DNA of 64,000 nt from Rhizobium sp. 18055 (lineage in GTDB: Bacteria; Pseudomonadota; Alphaproteobacteria; Rhizobiales; Rhizobiaceae): contig NZ_CACSKD010000020.1 of NCBI RefSeq assembly GCF_902706285.1, positions 1 to 64,000 of the forward strand, given 5' to 3'. The position numbers and the translations under genes were made by a program. This document shows, one piece after another, positions 54,092 to 62,865 of this stretch. The stretch's first letter is position 1, and each line of letters starts with the position of its first letter. The notes below the pieces were generated by a model. The model did no database searches. It was not told where the DNA came from and saw only the letters and a program-made list of their open reading frames with translations.

Positions 54092-54647
54092 AGGTCAGAA
54101 CCTCGCGCGCCATTCCGAGGATCCCGGAAACCGGAACCGGGCCGAAATATCGACTGTCCCAGGAGCCCGGGAAAGAAGAATGGAGAAAGACCTGCTCAGG
54201 CGGCACAGTCCCACCGGAATAGGGGCGCAGCGGACGGCCGCGGCCATCACGCTCCACAAGACGGGAATTGTCCAATACCGCACCGTCGATGGATACGTTT
54301 TTGCCAATTTCCACCTGCTGCCCGGCGACGGCAACGACCTGCTTGATCAGCGGTCCGGTTCCGCCCGAGCACAACCCCCAGCGAAGATAACCTCGCGATT
54401 TCCCCTCCATTCGCTCGGCCCCGTCAGGCATGCAGACGAAGACGAGATCCCCGATTTCGATCGGGCGATCGAGCTGCTCGATGCGCCAGAGCCCGAGCGG
54501 CTCGCTCGGCGTGGTGTTCATCCTGATGCCAGCGCCAAAGCCTGCAGCCAGGACCGCCGCAAGTCCGAGGACGGCGCCCAGCAGGATGGCGGCCACAGGT
54601 CGGTCGGCGCGCTTGGTGCGACGCATGTCCAATGTCTCGACATTCAT
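54081..54647 (-). CDS. traF: TraF, S26-family peptidase for conjugal pilin
   Basis: A protein of 188 residues. A single N-terminal membrane helix (about 20-41) is followed by TPSEPLGLWRI, where the Ser is the nucleophile, and GPLIKQVVAVAG, where the Lys is the general base, both as in TraF/signal peptidase I. It processes and cyclises the TrbC pilin in related plasmids. It overlaps traA by four bases. Confidence 0.92.
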   Translation of the reverse strand: MNVETLDMRRTKRADRPVAAILLGAVLGLAAVLAAGFGAGIRMNTTPSEPLGLWRIEQLDRPIEIGDLVFVCMPDGAERMEGKSRGYLRWGLCSGGTGPLIKQVVAVAGQQVEIGKNVSIDGAVLDNSRLVERDGRGRPLRPYSGGTVPPEQVFLHSSFPGSWDSRYFGPVPVSGILGMAREVLTYGP

Positions 54648-57600
54648 TTCAAGGAGAGCCCCGTGGTCTTGGTCTGGCGCATGGTCTCGGCCTGTTTGAG
54701 GGCGGTCACTGTCCGCTCATGAGCCGATAGTTGCTGAACCGTCCGCATGGTATTCCACGCCGATTGCAGCTCGGCCTTCTGGGCCGGCGCCATACCGGCG
54801 GAAATTTTCTCGAACACCTTGCCGTCCGCCTCTTTTGCTGCGAGCGGCAGGAAAGACCTTTCCCCAAAGCGCTCGGAGACAGCCCTGGCAAACCCCTCCA
54901 GTTCTGCCTTCACCATTTTGTCGGAAAGCGCATATTCCAATCCGGAGGGGAGGTCGTTGCGGTCGATAGCATCACGCACCCGTTCGAGGATCTGCTTGGC
55001 CGCGACGGAGAGCGCCGGAATATCAATCGAGACCTTCAGGCGAACAGCACGCTCCTCCGCCTCGTAGCGACGCTCGGCCTCAGTCCGCTTCTGCAGATAT
55101 CCATCCAGGTCACGCGCCAGCGCGGGCGCATTCACCAGCGCCGTCTCTCGCGCTTGAGCTTCTGCCTTACCAGTGAACAGACCGGTCTTGCCCCTCAGCG
55201 CACCGAAAGTTTCCGGCTGCTTGGCAATCGTCGCGATCGTTGCCTCCGCGGTCTCGGCATAACCGACCATGGCGTCGACGTTCACCGCGTTGAACGCCGC
55301 CTGCGGATCCGCATAGACGAGGTGGAAGCGGGCCGAGACCTCCTGCCACTGGCTCTTCAAGGCAGGATCGGCCGAGACCTTGTCCTCGACGGATTTTTCG
55401 ATCGATTTTGCAAATGCGTTGATGCCGGCAACCATGGGCTTCCTTTCCTCTTGGATGACAGAGTTGGCCTGGCTTCGGGTTTCAGATGCGTCGCGGGTGT
55501 GGATTTCGCTGGCGGCGCCAGGGCCCAAACCGAGACGGCCCCCGATGGCAGCGAGCCGCGAGACGAGATCGGTCAATTTGTCCTTCTGGCGGATGGTCCA
55601 CTGCAGCCGATCGCGCAGCAGGGTGCGCCCGACGTTCATCAGATGCAGGCCACGCGCGTCGGCAAACCGGAGTGCGGCGCGATAGGCAGGCCCGTTCTGA
55701 TAGTCGAGCGTCGTTTCCTTCGAGGCGTCGCGCGACAGCCGTTCATGCACCCGCGCCATTGCCAGTTCCTCGACGGGCACGACGTTCCAGGAATTGCGAT
55801 CCGCCTCGGTGCCATCCGGCAGCCTGACCCGCTCGGATCCGACATGCTGGAGACCGATGCGATCTCCAATCTCGGCTCTCGATTCATTCATCGCGCGGGC
55901 GAGATCGACGCCCCAGACCGTCAGCTCCTGGCCATCAGCAAAGCCGAGCGTCACATAGTAGCTTTCACGGTTACCAGACTTGTGCTCGTAGGGCGCTCTG
56001 CCGTGGGCCATCAACACACCGCCGCGCCGCTGGGCGAACTCTTCCAGCCCGACATAGAGCTCCGCTGTCTCGCGATGGCGGGTCATGGCGACGTAGGACA
56101 GGTGTCGGTCCAGCGTGCTCGATGCAAGCAGTTTCACCCGGTCGACGGTGGCGCCCTGGCTCTTGTGGACGGTGGTCGCATAACCATGATCCACATTGGC
56201 ATAGAAGCGCTGCTCGACCACGATCTTGCGATGATCATCGCCGCCACCGATCGCAGCGACGAGACGGCCGGGCGCGGCTTCGAGCACGCGGGCCAGCATG
56301 CCGTTCTTGACGCCAAGCGACCCCTCGTTTTTCAGGAAGACGATCTGGTCGCCGGCCGCGAATTGTCGAAGACCATCTTCCGTCTTGAAGGCGTGACCCG
56401 CATCGATCAGTCCGCGCTCGACGAGTTTGCCGCGCGCCATCTCGTTCAGCATCCGGACGTCCCGACGGCGATGGGCGAGGATCAGAGAGGACTTGGTTGG
56501 ATCGTATTCGCGGTCCCAGTCGTCGATCAAAGTCGTGATGGCATTGTCCCGGGTCCAACCGGTTCGCACCATGCCTTGGCTCTCGTAGGCGGAGAGTGCA
56601 TCCGATATGTTTCCGCGGGCAAGATCGAGCGACGCATCGCGCATCCACTGCTCGTGCTGCCGGTAGATCGTCTCGAGTTCCGCATAGCCGATCCGCTCGG
56701 AAATCGCGCGGAAGGCGGCCCCCGCTTCGATCGGCTGGAGCTGATCAGGGTCGCCGACGAGAACCAGTTTGGCTCCTGATAGGGTCGCTGCTTCGACGAA
56801 GCGGGCCATCTGCCGTGAGGAGACCATGCCTGCCTCGTCCAAGACCATGACGGTCTTCTCGTCGAGACGGTCACGGTCCTGATCCCAGCGCAGCTCCCAG
56901 GCGGACAGCGTGCGGGATGCTATGCCCGCTTCTTTCTCCAGACCCTCGGCAGCCTTGCCGGCAAGGGCCGCGCCGACAACGCGGTATCCTGCCGCTTCCC
57001 AGGCCTCGCGGGCTGCCTTCATCATTGTCGTCTTGCCGGCGCCAGCGCGGCCGACCACGGCTGCAATCCGGGGATTTCCCGAAATGTGCTCAATGGCTGA
57101 TTTCTGCTCGTCCGACAGTCGATCGTGGCGTTCAAATGTCTGGGCCAGAACACGCGTCGCAACGTGATGCGTCTGTTGTCGGCCGAGCCACAATGCCTGG
57201 TTCGCCATCTCAGCTTCAATGCGGATGAGATCGTGCGTCGTGTATTTTGCCGGAGACCGGGCACCTGACGAAAACGAGATGCGCTCTTTGTCCAGCCGCA
57301 GCGCATCCGGGTGCTGCAGAACCCGCGCCATCAAGTCCCGGAACAAGGCCGGATCATCGATATAGCGGTGCAGGACCTTGGCAATATCACGCTCGTCGAA
57401 GACGCTTTTTTCGCGGGTGATGAGATCAAGGACGAGACCGGCGTCGCGCTGAATGCGCCGCGCGTTTTCCTCGCGGCGCTCTTCCTGAAGCTCGATCCGT
57501 TCGAGCTTCACCGCAGCGGCAGATGCGGTGTTACCCGCTCCATCTGCCTTCCGCTCGATCGCCGTCGCACCGACCCCGACATGGATGGTCGGCTCCAGTG

Positions 57601-58276
57601 CGATGCCCTGCTTTTCGAAGGAGCGGCCGTCCACGCGGATGTCCAATCCAGCAAGCGCAAGATGCCGGTTCTGGCAGGCAAACCATCCGTCCCGGAAAGC
57701 GTTGAAGTCATCAGCACCGCCGGCCCAAAGCTCGTAGACGATCTTGCCGGCGTCATTACGCTGAGGCTTTCCGTCGGGGCCAAGGACAGCGACCTTCTTC
57801 GCCCCGAACCCATCGTCGGTCAATGGCCGCAGCGTCGTCATGAGATGGATATGCGGATTGCCAGGCGCGTCATGGTAGACCCAATCGGCCACCATGCCGT
57901 TGGCCTTGATATGCCGCTCGACGAAATCCCTGACAAGCGCAATATTCTGCTCGGCCGACAGCTCGACCGGCAGGGCTATGGTGACGTCCTTTGCAAGCTG
58001 GGCGTCGGACCGCTTCTCGAAAGCCTCGACCCTGTTCCAGAAAGCTTCGGACGCCCCTGAGATGGACCGGTCAGCCACCTTCGCCCGCAACCAGTCGGGC
58101 GCATCTTCCGGGATCACGAACTCCTCATGCAGAAGACCCTGCTTGGCCGTGTAGTCGATCGTCCTGGCTTCCCGCTCGAAATCCATTTTCGCGCAGTGCC
58201 TGTAGGCCGCCGACAGCACGGCGCTGCGGCCGGAGCCGCGGGCGACGATGCTGACTGAGAAATGCGGGACGGCCAC
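54644..58276 (-). CDS. traA: Relaxase/helicase TraA (MobQ type)
   Basis: A protein of 1210 residues. The relaxase domain has the AAYRH region near residue 23 and the three-His motif HDAPGNPHIH at about 135-144. A superfamily 1 helicase follows with Walker A GRAGAGKTT near 409-417 and VLDEAGMV near 465-472. It nicks at oriT, stays bound to the 5' end and unwinds the transferred strand. The GTG at 58276 restores the family N-terminus (VAVPHFSVSIVARGSGRS); the longer frame runs into oriT. The first gene of the leftward traAFBH operon. Confidence 0.95.
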   Translation of the reverse strand: MAVPHFSVSIVARGSGRSAVLSAAYRHCAKMDFEREARTIDYTAKQGLLHEEFVIPEDAPDWLRAKVADRSISGASEAFWNRVEAFEKRSDAQLAKDVTIALPVELSAEQNIALVRDFVERHIKANGMVADWVYHDAPGNPHIHLMTTLRPLTDDGFGAKKVAVLGPDGKPQRNDAGKIVYELWAGGADDFNAFRDGWFACQNRHLALAGLDIRVDGRSFEKQGIALEPTIHVGVGATAIERKADGAGNTASAAAVKLERIELQEERREENARRIQRDAGLVLDLITREKSVFDERDIAKVLHRYIDDPALFRDLMARVLQHPDALRLDKERISFSSGARSPAKYTTHDLIRIEAEMANQALWLGRQQTHHVATRVLAQTFERHDRLSDEQKSAIEHISGNPRIAAVVGRAGAGKTTMMKAAREAWEAAGYRVVGAALAGKAAEGLEKEAGIASRTLSAWELRWDQDRDRLDEKTVMVLDEAGMVSSRQMARFVEAATLSGAKLVLVGDPDQLQPIEAGAAFRAISERIGYAELETIYRQHEQWMRDASLDLARGNISDALSAYESQGMVRTGWTRDNAITTLIDDWDREYDPTKSSLILAHRRRDVRMLNEMARGKLVERGLIDAGHAFKTEDGLRQFAAGDQIVFLKNEGSLGVKNGMLARVLEAAPGRLVAAIGGGDDHRKIVVEQRFYANVDHGYATTVHKSQGATVDRVKLLASSTLDRHLSYVAMTRHRETAELYVGLEEFAQRRGGVLMAHGRAPYEHKSGNRESYYVTLGFADGQELTVWGVDLARAMNESRAEIGDRIGLQHVGSERVRLPDGTEADRNSWNVVPVEELAMARVHERLSRDASKETTLDYQNGPAYRAALRFADARGLHLMNVGRTLLRDRLQWTIRQKDKLTDLVSRLAAIGGRLGLGPGAASEIHTRDASETRSQANSVIQEERKPMVAGINAFAKSIEKSVEDKVSADPALKSQWQEVSARFHLVYADPQAAFNAVNVDAMVGYAETAEATIATIAKQPETFGALRGKTGLFTGKAEAQARETALVNAPALARDLDGYLQKRTEAERRYEAEERAVRLKVSIDIPALSVAAKQILERVRDAIDRNDLPSGLEYALSDKMVKAELEGFARAVSERFGERSFLPLAAKEADGKVFEKISAGMAPAQKAELQSAWNTMRTVQQLSAHERTVTALKQAETMRQTKTTGLSLK

Positions 58277-58352
58277 GAGCTGACTTTCTTCATTTGGCGA
58301 ACGATTCCAATCGTTTCGGAGACTGCGGCCCCCCAGGCCGCTCTTTCGAGCA

Positions 58353-58385
58353 CGTCGCGCCAGCGACGTATAATTGCGCCCTTGG
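58353..58385. other. Origin of transfer (oriT), Ti/RSF1010 type nic region
   Basis: CGTCGC at 58353-58358 and GCGACG at 58363-58368 form an inverted repeat with a GCCA loop. It is followed by TATAATTGCGCCCTT, the conserved nic region of the MobQ oriT family seen in Ti plasmids and RSF1010. The position between traA and traC is the usual one. Confidence 0.85.
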
Positions 58386-58437
58386 ATCCGCTTCTCCGAA
58401 ACGGCGGGATCATTCGCCAAAAGCTGCCGCTTTGGCG

Positions 58438-58455
58438 AGGTGCAAAGTTGCACCT
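58438..58455. promoter_or_regulatory. tra box 2, between traA and traC
   Basis: AGGTGCAAAGTTGCACCT has perfect arms apart from one central mismatch and shares the AGGTGCAAA arm with tra box 1 at 37600-37621. TraR would activate both divergent transfer operons from here, as in Ti plasmids. Confidence 0.75.
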
Positions 58456-58524
58456 TTCTAACGGGAGAGAATTGAGGGAGCGTTGGACCTCGTCATCCCG
58501 CAACGAAGACAGGAGATCGCCATC

Positions 58525-58788
58525 ATGAAGAAGCCAACAGCGAAACTTCGCGAAGAACTCGCTCGACTTCAGGATGAGCTGAAGCAGGCCGAGACGCGAG
58601 ATGCCGAGCGGATCGGGCGCATTGCTCTGAAAGCTGGCCTTGGGGATTTCGACGTTGAGGCGAGCGAGCTTCAGTCGGCCTTCGAAGAGATCGCCAATCG
58701 GTTTCGCAATGCGAGCAAGACAGGTGGAAGCGCCACGAAGGCGGCGGTCGGCGCTGGCCAGACTGCGAGCCAGTCTCAAGAGGCTTGA
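58525..58788 (+). CDS. traC: Conjugal transfer protein TraC
   Basis: A protein of 87 residues, largely helical (KLREELARLQDELKQAETRDAERIGR, 7-32) and matching Ti-plasmid TraC. It is an accessory protein of the oriT relaxosome. The ATG at 58525 follows AGGAGATC; an upstream in-frame start at 58483 is less likely. First gene of traCDG. Confidence 0.9.
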   Translation: MKKPTAKLREELARLQDELKQAETRDAERIGRIALKAGLGDFDVEASELQSAFEEIANRFRNASKTGGSATKAAVGAGQTASQSQEA

Positions 58789-58792
58789 GCGG

Positions 58793-59008
58793 ATGAACCG
58801 GACGAGTGTGACCGAAGCGCGCAAGAAGGACACCCGCGAGAAAATCGAGTTGGGCGGCCTGATCGTCAAAGCCGGTCTCCGATTTGAAAAGCGAGCTCTG
58901 CTGCTCGGTCTTCTGATCGATGGCGCCCAGCGTTTGAAAGCCAACGGCGCAGAGCGGGATCGGCTGCTCGCGATCGGAGCGGAGGCCTTCGGCAATGACG
59001 ATCAGTAG
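58793..59008 (+). CDS. traD: Conjugal transfer protein TraD
   Basis: A protein of 71 residues with the TraD pattern (TREKIELGGLIVKAGLRFE, 13-31, and a following helix). It is small, basic and conserved between traC and traG of Ti plasmids, as an accessory DNA-processing protein. It starts five bases after traC and overlaps traG by 14 bases. Confidence 0.88.
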   Translation: MNRTSVTEARKKDTREKIELGGLIVKAGLRFEKRALLLGLLIDGAQRLKANGAERDRLLAIGAEAFGNDDQ

Positions 59009-60956
59009 AGCCCTGCTCGTCATCTCGCCGGTCGTCCTCATGGCAACGATCTGCCTAAGCCTCCCCGGCATCGAAAACTGGCTGGCGACATTCGGGAAAT
59101 CGGAGCAGGCCCGGTTGACGCTCGGACGGATCGGGCTGGCAGTGCCCTATGTGCTGGCGGCCGCATCGGGTGTTGGCATTCTATTCGCCGCGCAAGGCGT
59201 GCGAAGCATCAAAACGGTTGGATGCGGGGTGGCCGGCGGCGCCCTTAGCGAGGTTGCCATCGCAGTCATTCGGGAAGGCGCGCGACTCGCCGGCTTCAGC
59301 GAACAGGTGCCGGCCGGGCGAACCCTGCTATCCTATGTCGACCCATCGACGGCGATCGGAAGCGGAGCTGCCTTGGTCGCCGGAGCGTTCGCGCTTAGGG
59401 TCGCCATAAGGGGCAATGCCGCCTTTGCCAGCAGTGAGCCGAAGCGGATGCGCGGGAAGCGTGCGCTGCATGGCGAGGCCGACTGGATGAAGATGCCGGA
59501 GGCGGAGAAGCTCTTCTCCGAAGCGGGCGGAATGGTCATCGGCGAAAAGTATCGCGTCGATCGTGACAATGTCGCCGCTGTGGCGTTTCGATCAGACGAT
59601 CACACGAGTTGGGGCAGCGGTGGTAAATCACCGCTGCTGTGCTTCGACGGATCGTTCGGCTCGTCGCATGGAATCGTCTTTGCCGGCTCCGGCGGCTTCA
59701 AGACGACCTCCGTGACCGTGCCCACCGCGCTCAAATGGGGCGGGACACTGGTCGTCCTCGACCCTTCGAATGAGGTGGCACCGATGGTGATCCGACACCG
59801 GCGCAAGGCCGGCCGGCGGGTCGTCGTCCTCGATCCGAAGAACCCGCAATCGGGTTTCAATGTCCTCGACTGGATCGGCAAGCATGGGGGGACGAAGGAA
59901 GAGGATATCGCAGCCGTCGCCTCCTGGATCATGAGCGACAGCGGTCGCGCCACCGGTGTGCGCGATGACTTCTTCCGCGCCTCCGGCCTGCAACTGCTGA
60001 CGGCGATGATCGCGGACGTATGCCTGTCCGGGCACACGCCTGAGAAGGATCAGACGTTACGGCAGGTCCGTGCCAATCTCTCGGAGCCCGAGCCGAAGCT
60101 GCGGGCACGGCTGCAGGAGATCTACGACAATTCGGAATCGGATTTCGTGAAGGAGAACGTCGCAGCCTTCGTCAACATGACGCCTGAAACCTTCTCCGGT
60201 GTCTACGCGAATGCCATCAAGGAAACCCACTGGCTGAGCTACGCCAACTACGGCGCCCTGGTCTCGGGATCGAGCTTCGCGACCGACGCGCTGGCAGACG
60301 GTCAGACCGACGTCTTCATCAATATCGACCTGAAGACTTTGGAGACGCACGCCGGTCTCGCGAGAGTGATCATCGGTTCGTTTCTCAACGCGATCTACAA
60401 TCGCGACGGACAGATCAAGGGGCGCGCGCTGTTTCTCCTAGATGAGGTCGCCCGCCTCGGTTACATGCGGATTATCGAGACCGCCCGCGACGCCGGACGC
60501 AAATACGGCATCACGCTAACGATGATCTACCAGTCGATCGGTCAGATGCGCGAGACCTATGGCGGTCGTGACGCGGCAAGCAAGTGGTTCGAGAGTGCCA
60601 GCTGGATTTCGTTTGCCGCGATCAACGATCCCGAGACCGCCGATTACATATCGCGACGCTGCGGCACGACCACCGTCGAGATAGATCAGGTCAGCCGCAG
60701 TTTCCATGCGCGCGGATCCTCGCGCACGCGATCAAAGCAACTGGCGTCGAGAGCGCTGATCCAGCCGCACGAAGTGCTGCGCATGCGCGCCGACGAGCAG
60801 ATCGTCTTTACGGCCGGCAACGCGCCGCTCAGATGCGGCCGCGCCATCTGGTTCCGCCGCGCGGACATGAAATCCTGCGTCGGAGAGAACCGCTTCCAGA
60901 AGAGCGCCACCACCGCACACGTCTCTCTGCAGACTGTCGATCGACCTAGTAAATAG
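58995..60956 (+). CDS. traG: Coupling protein TraG (VirD4 family)
   Basis: A protein of 653 residues. Three or four N-terminal membrane helices (to about residue 135) are followed by the ATPase domain: Walker A FAGSGGFKTTS near 229-239 and Walker B ALFLLDEVARLG near 475-486. The hexameric inner-membrane ATPase passes the TraA-DNA complex to the Trb channel. It overlaps traD. Confidence 0.95.
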   Translation: MTISRALLVISPVVLMATICLSLPGIENWLATFGKSEQARLTLGRIGLAVPYVLAAASGVGILFAAQGVRSIKTVGCGVAGGALSEVAIAVIREGARLAGFSEQVPAGRTLLSYVDPSTAIGSGAALVAGAFALRVAIRGNAAFASSEPKRMRGKRALHGEADWMKMPEAEKLFSEAGGMVIGEKYRVDRDNVAAVAFRSDDHTSWGSGGKSPLLCFDGSFGSSHGIVFAGSGGFKTTSVTVPTALKWGGTLVVLDPSNEVAPMVIRHRRKAGRRVVVLDPKNPQSGFNVLDWIGKHGGTKEEDIAAVASWIMSDSGRATGVRDDFFRASGLQLLTAMIADVCLSGHTPEKDQTLRQVRANLSEPEPKLRARLQEIYDNSESDFVKENVAAFVNMTPETFSGVYANAIKETHWLSYANYGALVSGSSFATDALADGQTDVFINIDLKTLETHAGLARVIIGSFLNAIYNRDGQIKGRALFLLDEVARLGYMRIIETARDAGRKYGITLTMIYQSIGQMRETYGGRDAASKWFESASWISFAAINDPETADYISRRCGTTTVEIDQVSRSFHARGSSRTRSKQLASRALIQPHEVLRMRADEQIVFTAGNAPLRCGRAIWFRRADMKSCVGENRFQKSATTAHVSLQTVDRPSK

Positions 60957-60968
60957 CCGGAGGCAGCG

Positions 60969-61166
60969 ATGCGATATTGGGAAGCCTGCGAGGCGAATGT
61001 GACAGCAGACGAGGCGATTGCAGAATGCGCTCGACACCGTATCCGTGCCGTGGTGCGACCCACTGATCGGGCTCTCGTCGATGACGAGAGCGGCGATGTG
61101 ATCGCACACACCGATGATCACGGCGAATATTACGGTGGCGACGTGATCGGTTACCTCGGGTACTGA
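60969..61166 (+). CDS. Small conserved hypothetical protein
   Basis: A protein of 65 residues, acidic, with ECARHRIRAVVRPTDRAL in the middle and DDHGEYYGGD near the end. No domain recognised. It starts 12 bases after traG with GGAGG just before, so it may be translated from the traCDG message. Confidence 0.6.
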   Translation: MRYWEACEANVTADEAIAECARHRIRAVVRPTDRALVDDESGDVIAHTDDHGEYYGGDVIGYLGY

Positions 61167-61168
61167 TC

Positions 61169-61190
61169 GATGATCCTGGCCAGGATCATC
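61169..61190. repeat. 22-bp perfect palindrome after the traG operon
   Basis: GATGATCCTGG and CCAGGATCATC are exact reverse complements. It begins two bases after the stop of the 65-residue gene and has no T run, so it could be a terminator-like stem or an operator. Nothing decides between them. Confidence 0.55.
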
Positions 61191-61380
61191 TGCGGGAGGA
61201 TCTTGACCCGAATGGGCGAAGACGGCTTGCTGGCTTCGTTCGCATTGCGAATAGAGCCGTACGTCGCAGGCGGACCGCCGAAAGCAACCGTCGGCATGGT
61301 TCAACAATATGAATCGATGACCCGCAACCGATTCAAAACACTCGTTGGACGCCCTAGCTTCTGCACGCGATCATGTCGCC

Positions 61381-61647
61381 ATGATCACCCAGCGCTACCA
61401 GCTTTATATCGAGCGGACCGACCGCGCCAGAAACATGGCTCGCTTCTATGCGCTATCCATCGAACCGAATCTTTTTGGTGAAGCATGCCTGACGCGCCGC
61501 TGGGGACGGATCGGGACGGCAGGGCAAGTTCTGATCCACCATTTCGAGCGGGAAAAGGATGCCGTGGTTCTCTTCCTGGAGCTGCTTCGGAAAAAGCGAG
61601 GTCGTGGATATCGAACGGTCGTGCGAAACAGGCGACTGGATGGCTAA
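61381..61647 (+). CDS. Stand-alone WGR-domain protein
   Basis: A protein of 88 residues, essentially one WGR domain: RNMARFYALSIEPNLFGEACLTRRWGRIGTAG contains the WGR signature at about 41-43. WGR domains occur in DNA-repair enzymes and nucleic-acid-binding proteins, and stand-alone copies are frequent on rhizobial plasmids with no known role. The ATG at 61381 is preferred over 61345. Confidence 0.75.
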   Translation: MITQRYQLYIERTDRARNMARFYALSIEPNLFGEACLTRRWGRIGTAGQVLIHHFEREKDAVVLFLELLRKKRGRGYRTVVRNRRLDG

Positions 61648-61720
61648 GCCCACGCTCAGAATGTGAAATTGAGGACGCAATTGATCAAACCCGACAAGAA
61701 AGCCACTTGGCAGAAGCCTC

Positions 61721-62017
61721 GTGTGTTACTCTCGCTCGCCTGCTTTCGAGCGTGGCGGCAATATCTTCAGCGACTACGTGCAACACAAAAGCCTCGCGCT
61801 CGGCTACGCCGGCGGTCATCGCCTCTCAGACGGCCCGATCACGCCATTGCCGCCATCCATCACCCAGGGAGGCCGATTCGCCGGATGGGGTCTGTTGATG
61901 CTCGATGGCAAGCTGGTCTGGGCCTACAAGAACACCCAGCAGCCCGGCGACGGTTTCGGCATCGACGGCCCCGACAAGGAGGCAGCGCCGGCGGGAAGAT
62001 GGATCCCACCATATTAA
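61721..62017 (+). pseudogene. Fragment resembling the C-terminus of a sulfatase
   Basis: The frame reads GGRFAGWGLLMLDGKLVWAY and DGFGIDGPDK, similar to the C-terminal region of arylsulfatase-like proteins (GGRFxGW...DGKPVxxY). No catalytic domain is present upstream, so this is a remnant at most. It is followed by degenerate sequence. Confidence 0.4.
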
Positions 62018-62300
62018 TCGACCACGGCGCGCTATCGATGGCGCGCACGGTGAACAAAGCCGGCCGACGCGAACTGCGAAAAGGAGCTTTGGTCCACGGC
62101 CCGGCAAGTGACCGCAATTCAGTCTTTGATGGGGTTGGTCACTTCGATGTCGCCGTCACTAACTTGCAACAAACGGATATCGTGCGTGCGCATGCGAGCA
62201 TCCGGTTGAGAGCGGCAACACCCAGAGCAGCCTCCGTCTCCTGAGCACGGAATGAACGGGCACGCAAACGCCATGTCGGCGAGGTTTTGAGGAAGAATGC
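62018..62300. other. Degenerate stretch between two gene fragments
   Basis: No supported gene. Only short frames cross this region and none shows a family motif. Confidence 0.4.
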
Positions 62301-62450
62301 ATGGGCGGACAGGTGATCGCAGTCGCGGCCGATGGTCAACATCGGTTTTCGAAGAGGTTGAGGGATCAGATCCACATCCTCGCGGGTCTGGGCGTCGAGG
62401 GCGACGCGCACCTGGGAGTAACCGTCAAGCATCGCTCCCGTGTCGCAAGT
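62301..62450 (+). pseudogene. 5' fragment of a MOSC-domain protein
   Basis: The frame MGGQVIAVAADGQHRFSK... LAGLGVEGDAHLGVTVKHRSRVA matches the start of MOSC-domain proteins (molybdenum-cofactor sulfurase C-terminal type, conserved GVEGDAH...G...HRSR). It breaks off after about 50 residues, where a full domain needs about 150. So a broken gene, probably cut by rearrangement. Confidence 0.6.
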
Positions 62451-62865
62451 TTGGCGATAAACGCACCGTTCCGTCGCCCCTTCTGAGCCCGGCAAGTCGG
62501 GCACCGCCCCGTACATGAAACAGATTGTAACCTGTCATTTACAGTAACGTACTTACAAGACGCGCGGTTGCCTGATCCTATCTCGGTCTCTGGGAGGCAA
62601 GCAACTGAATGAGCAAGTTCTTTTCACCAACTGCAGCCACCAAACGATCGGATCGCGGCGTAGCCTGCCGTGGGCAAGCTGCCACCCGCCGCATCGATCG
62701 CCTCGCCGTCCAGGACGGGCGTCGGGAATATCGGCTGGCGGCTCCAGATCTCCCACCGATTGAAATCCTGACCCGCGCGGAGAGCGGCGGAAACCGGAGG
62801 GACAGGCCCGCCCGCGGCGTCTGTTCAAAACGCGAAGCATAGTCTGAGCCTTGGAGGTAGTTGGA
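62451..62865. other. Gene-free stretch before the AraC regulator
   Basis: A 77-codon frame at 62609-62842 has no family resemblance. The last part should hold the promoter of the AraC gene. Confidence 0.45.

Larger units (their letters stand above)
58277..58524. other. traA-traC divergent region with oriT and tra box
   Basis: 248 bases between the traA and traC starts. They hold the oriT (58353-58385), tra box 2 (58438-58455) and presumably both promoters. No gene. Confidence 0.75.

Noticed and set aside
54731..56779. Plus-strand open frame of 682 codons inside traA
   Set aside because: It is antisense to the well-supported traA helicase region, has no domain and carries no ribosome site.
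61170..61481. Plus-strand frame of 103 codons starting in the 22-bp palindrome
   Set aside because: It overlaps the WGR gene in another frame and its second half is the shifted reading of that gene; no domain seen.
62139..62516. Minus-strand frame of 125 codons
   Set aside because: It is antisense to the MOSC fragment, which has a recognisable motif on the plus strand.
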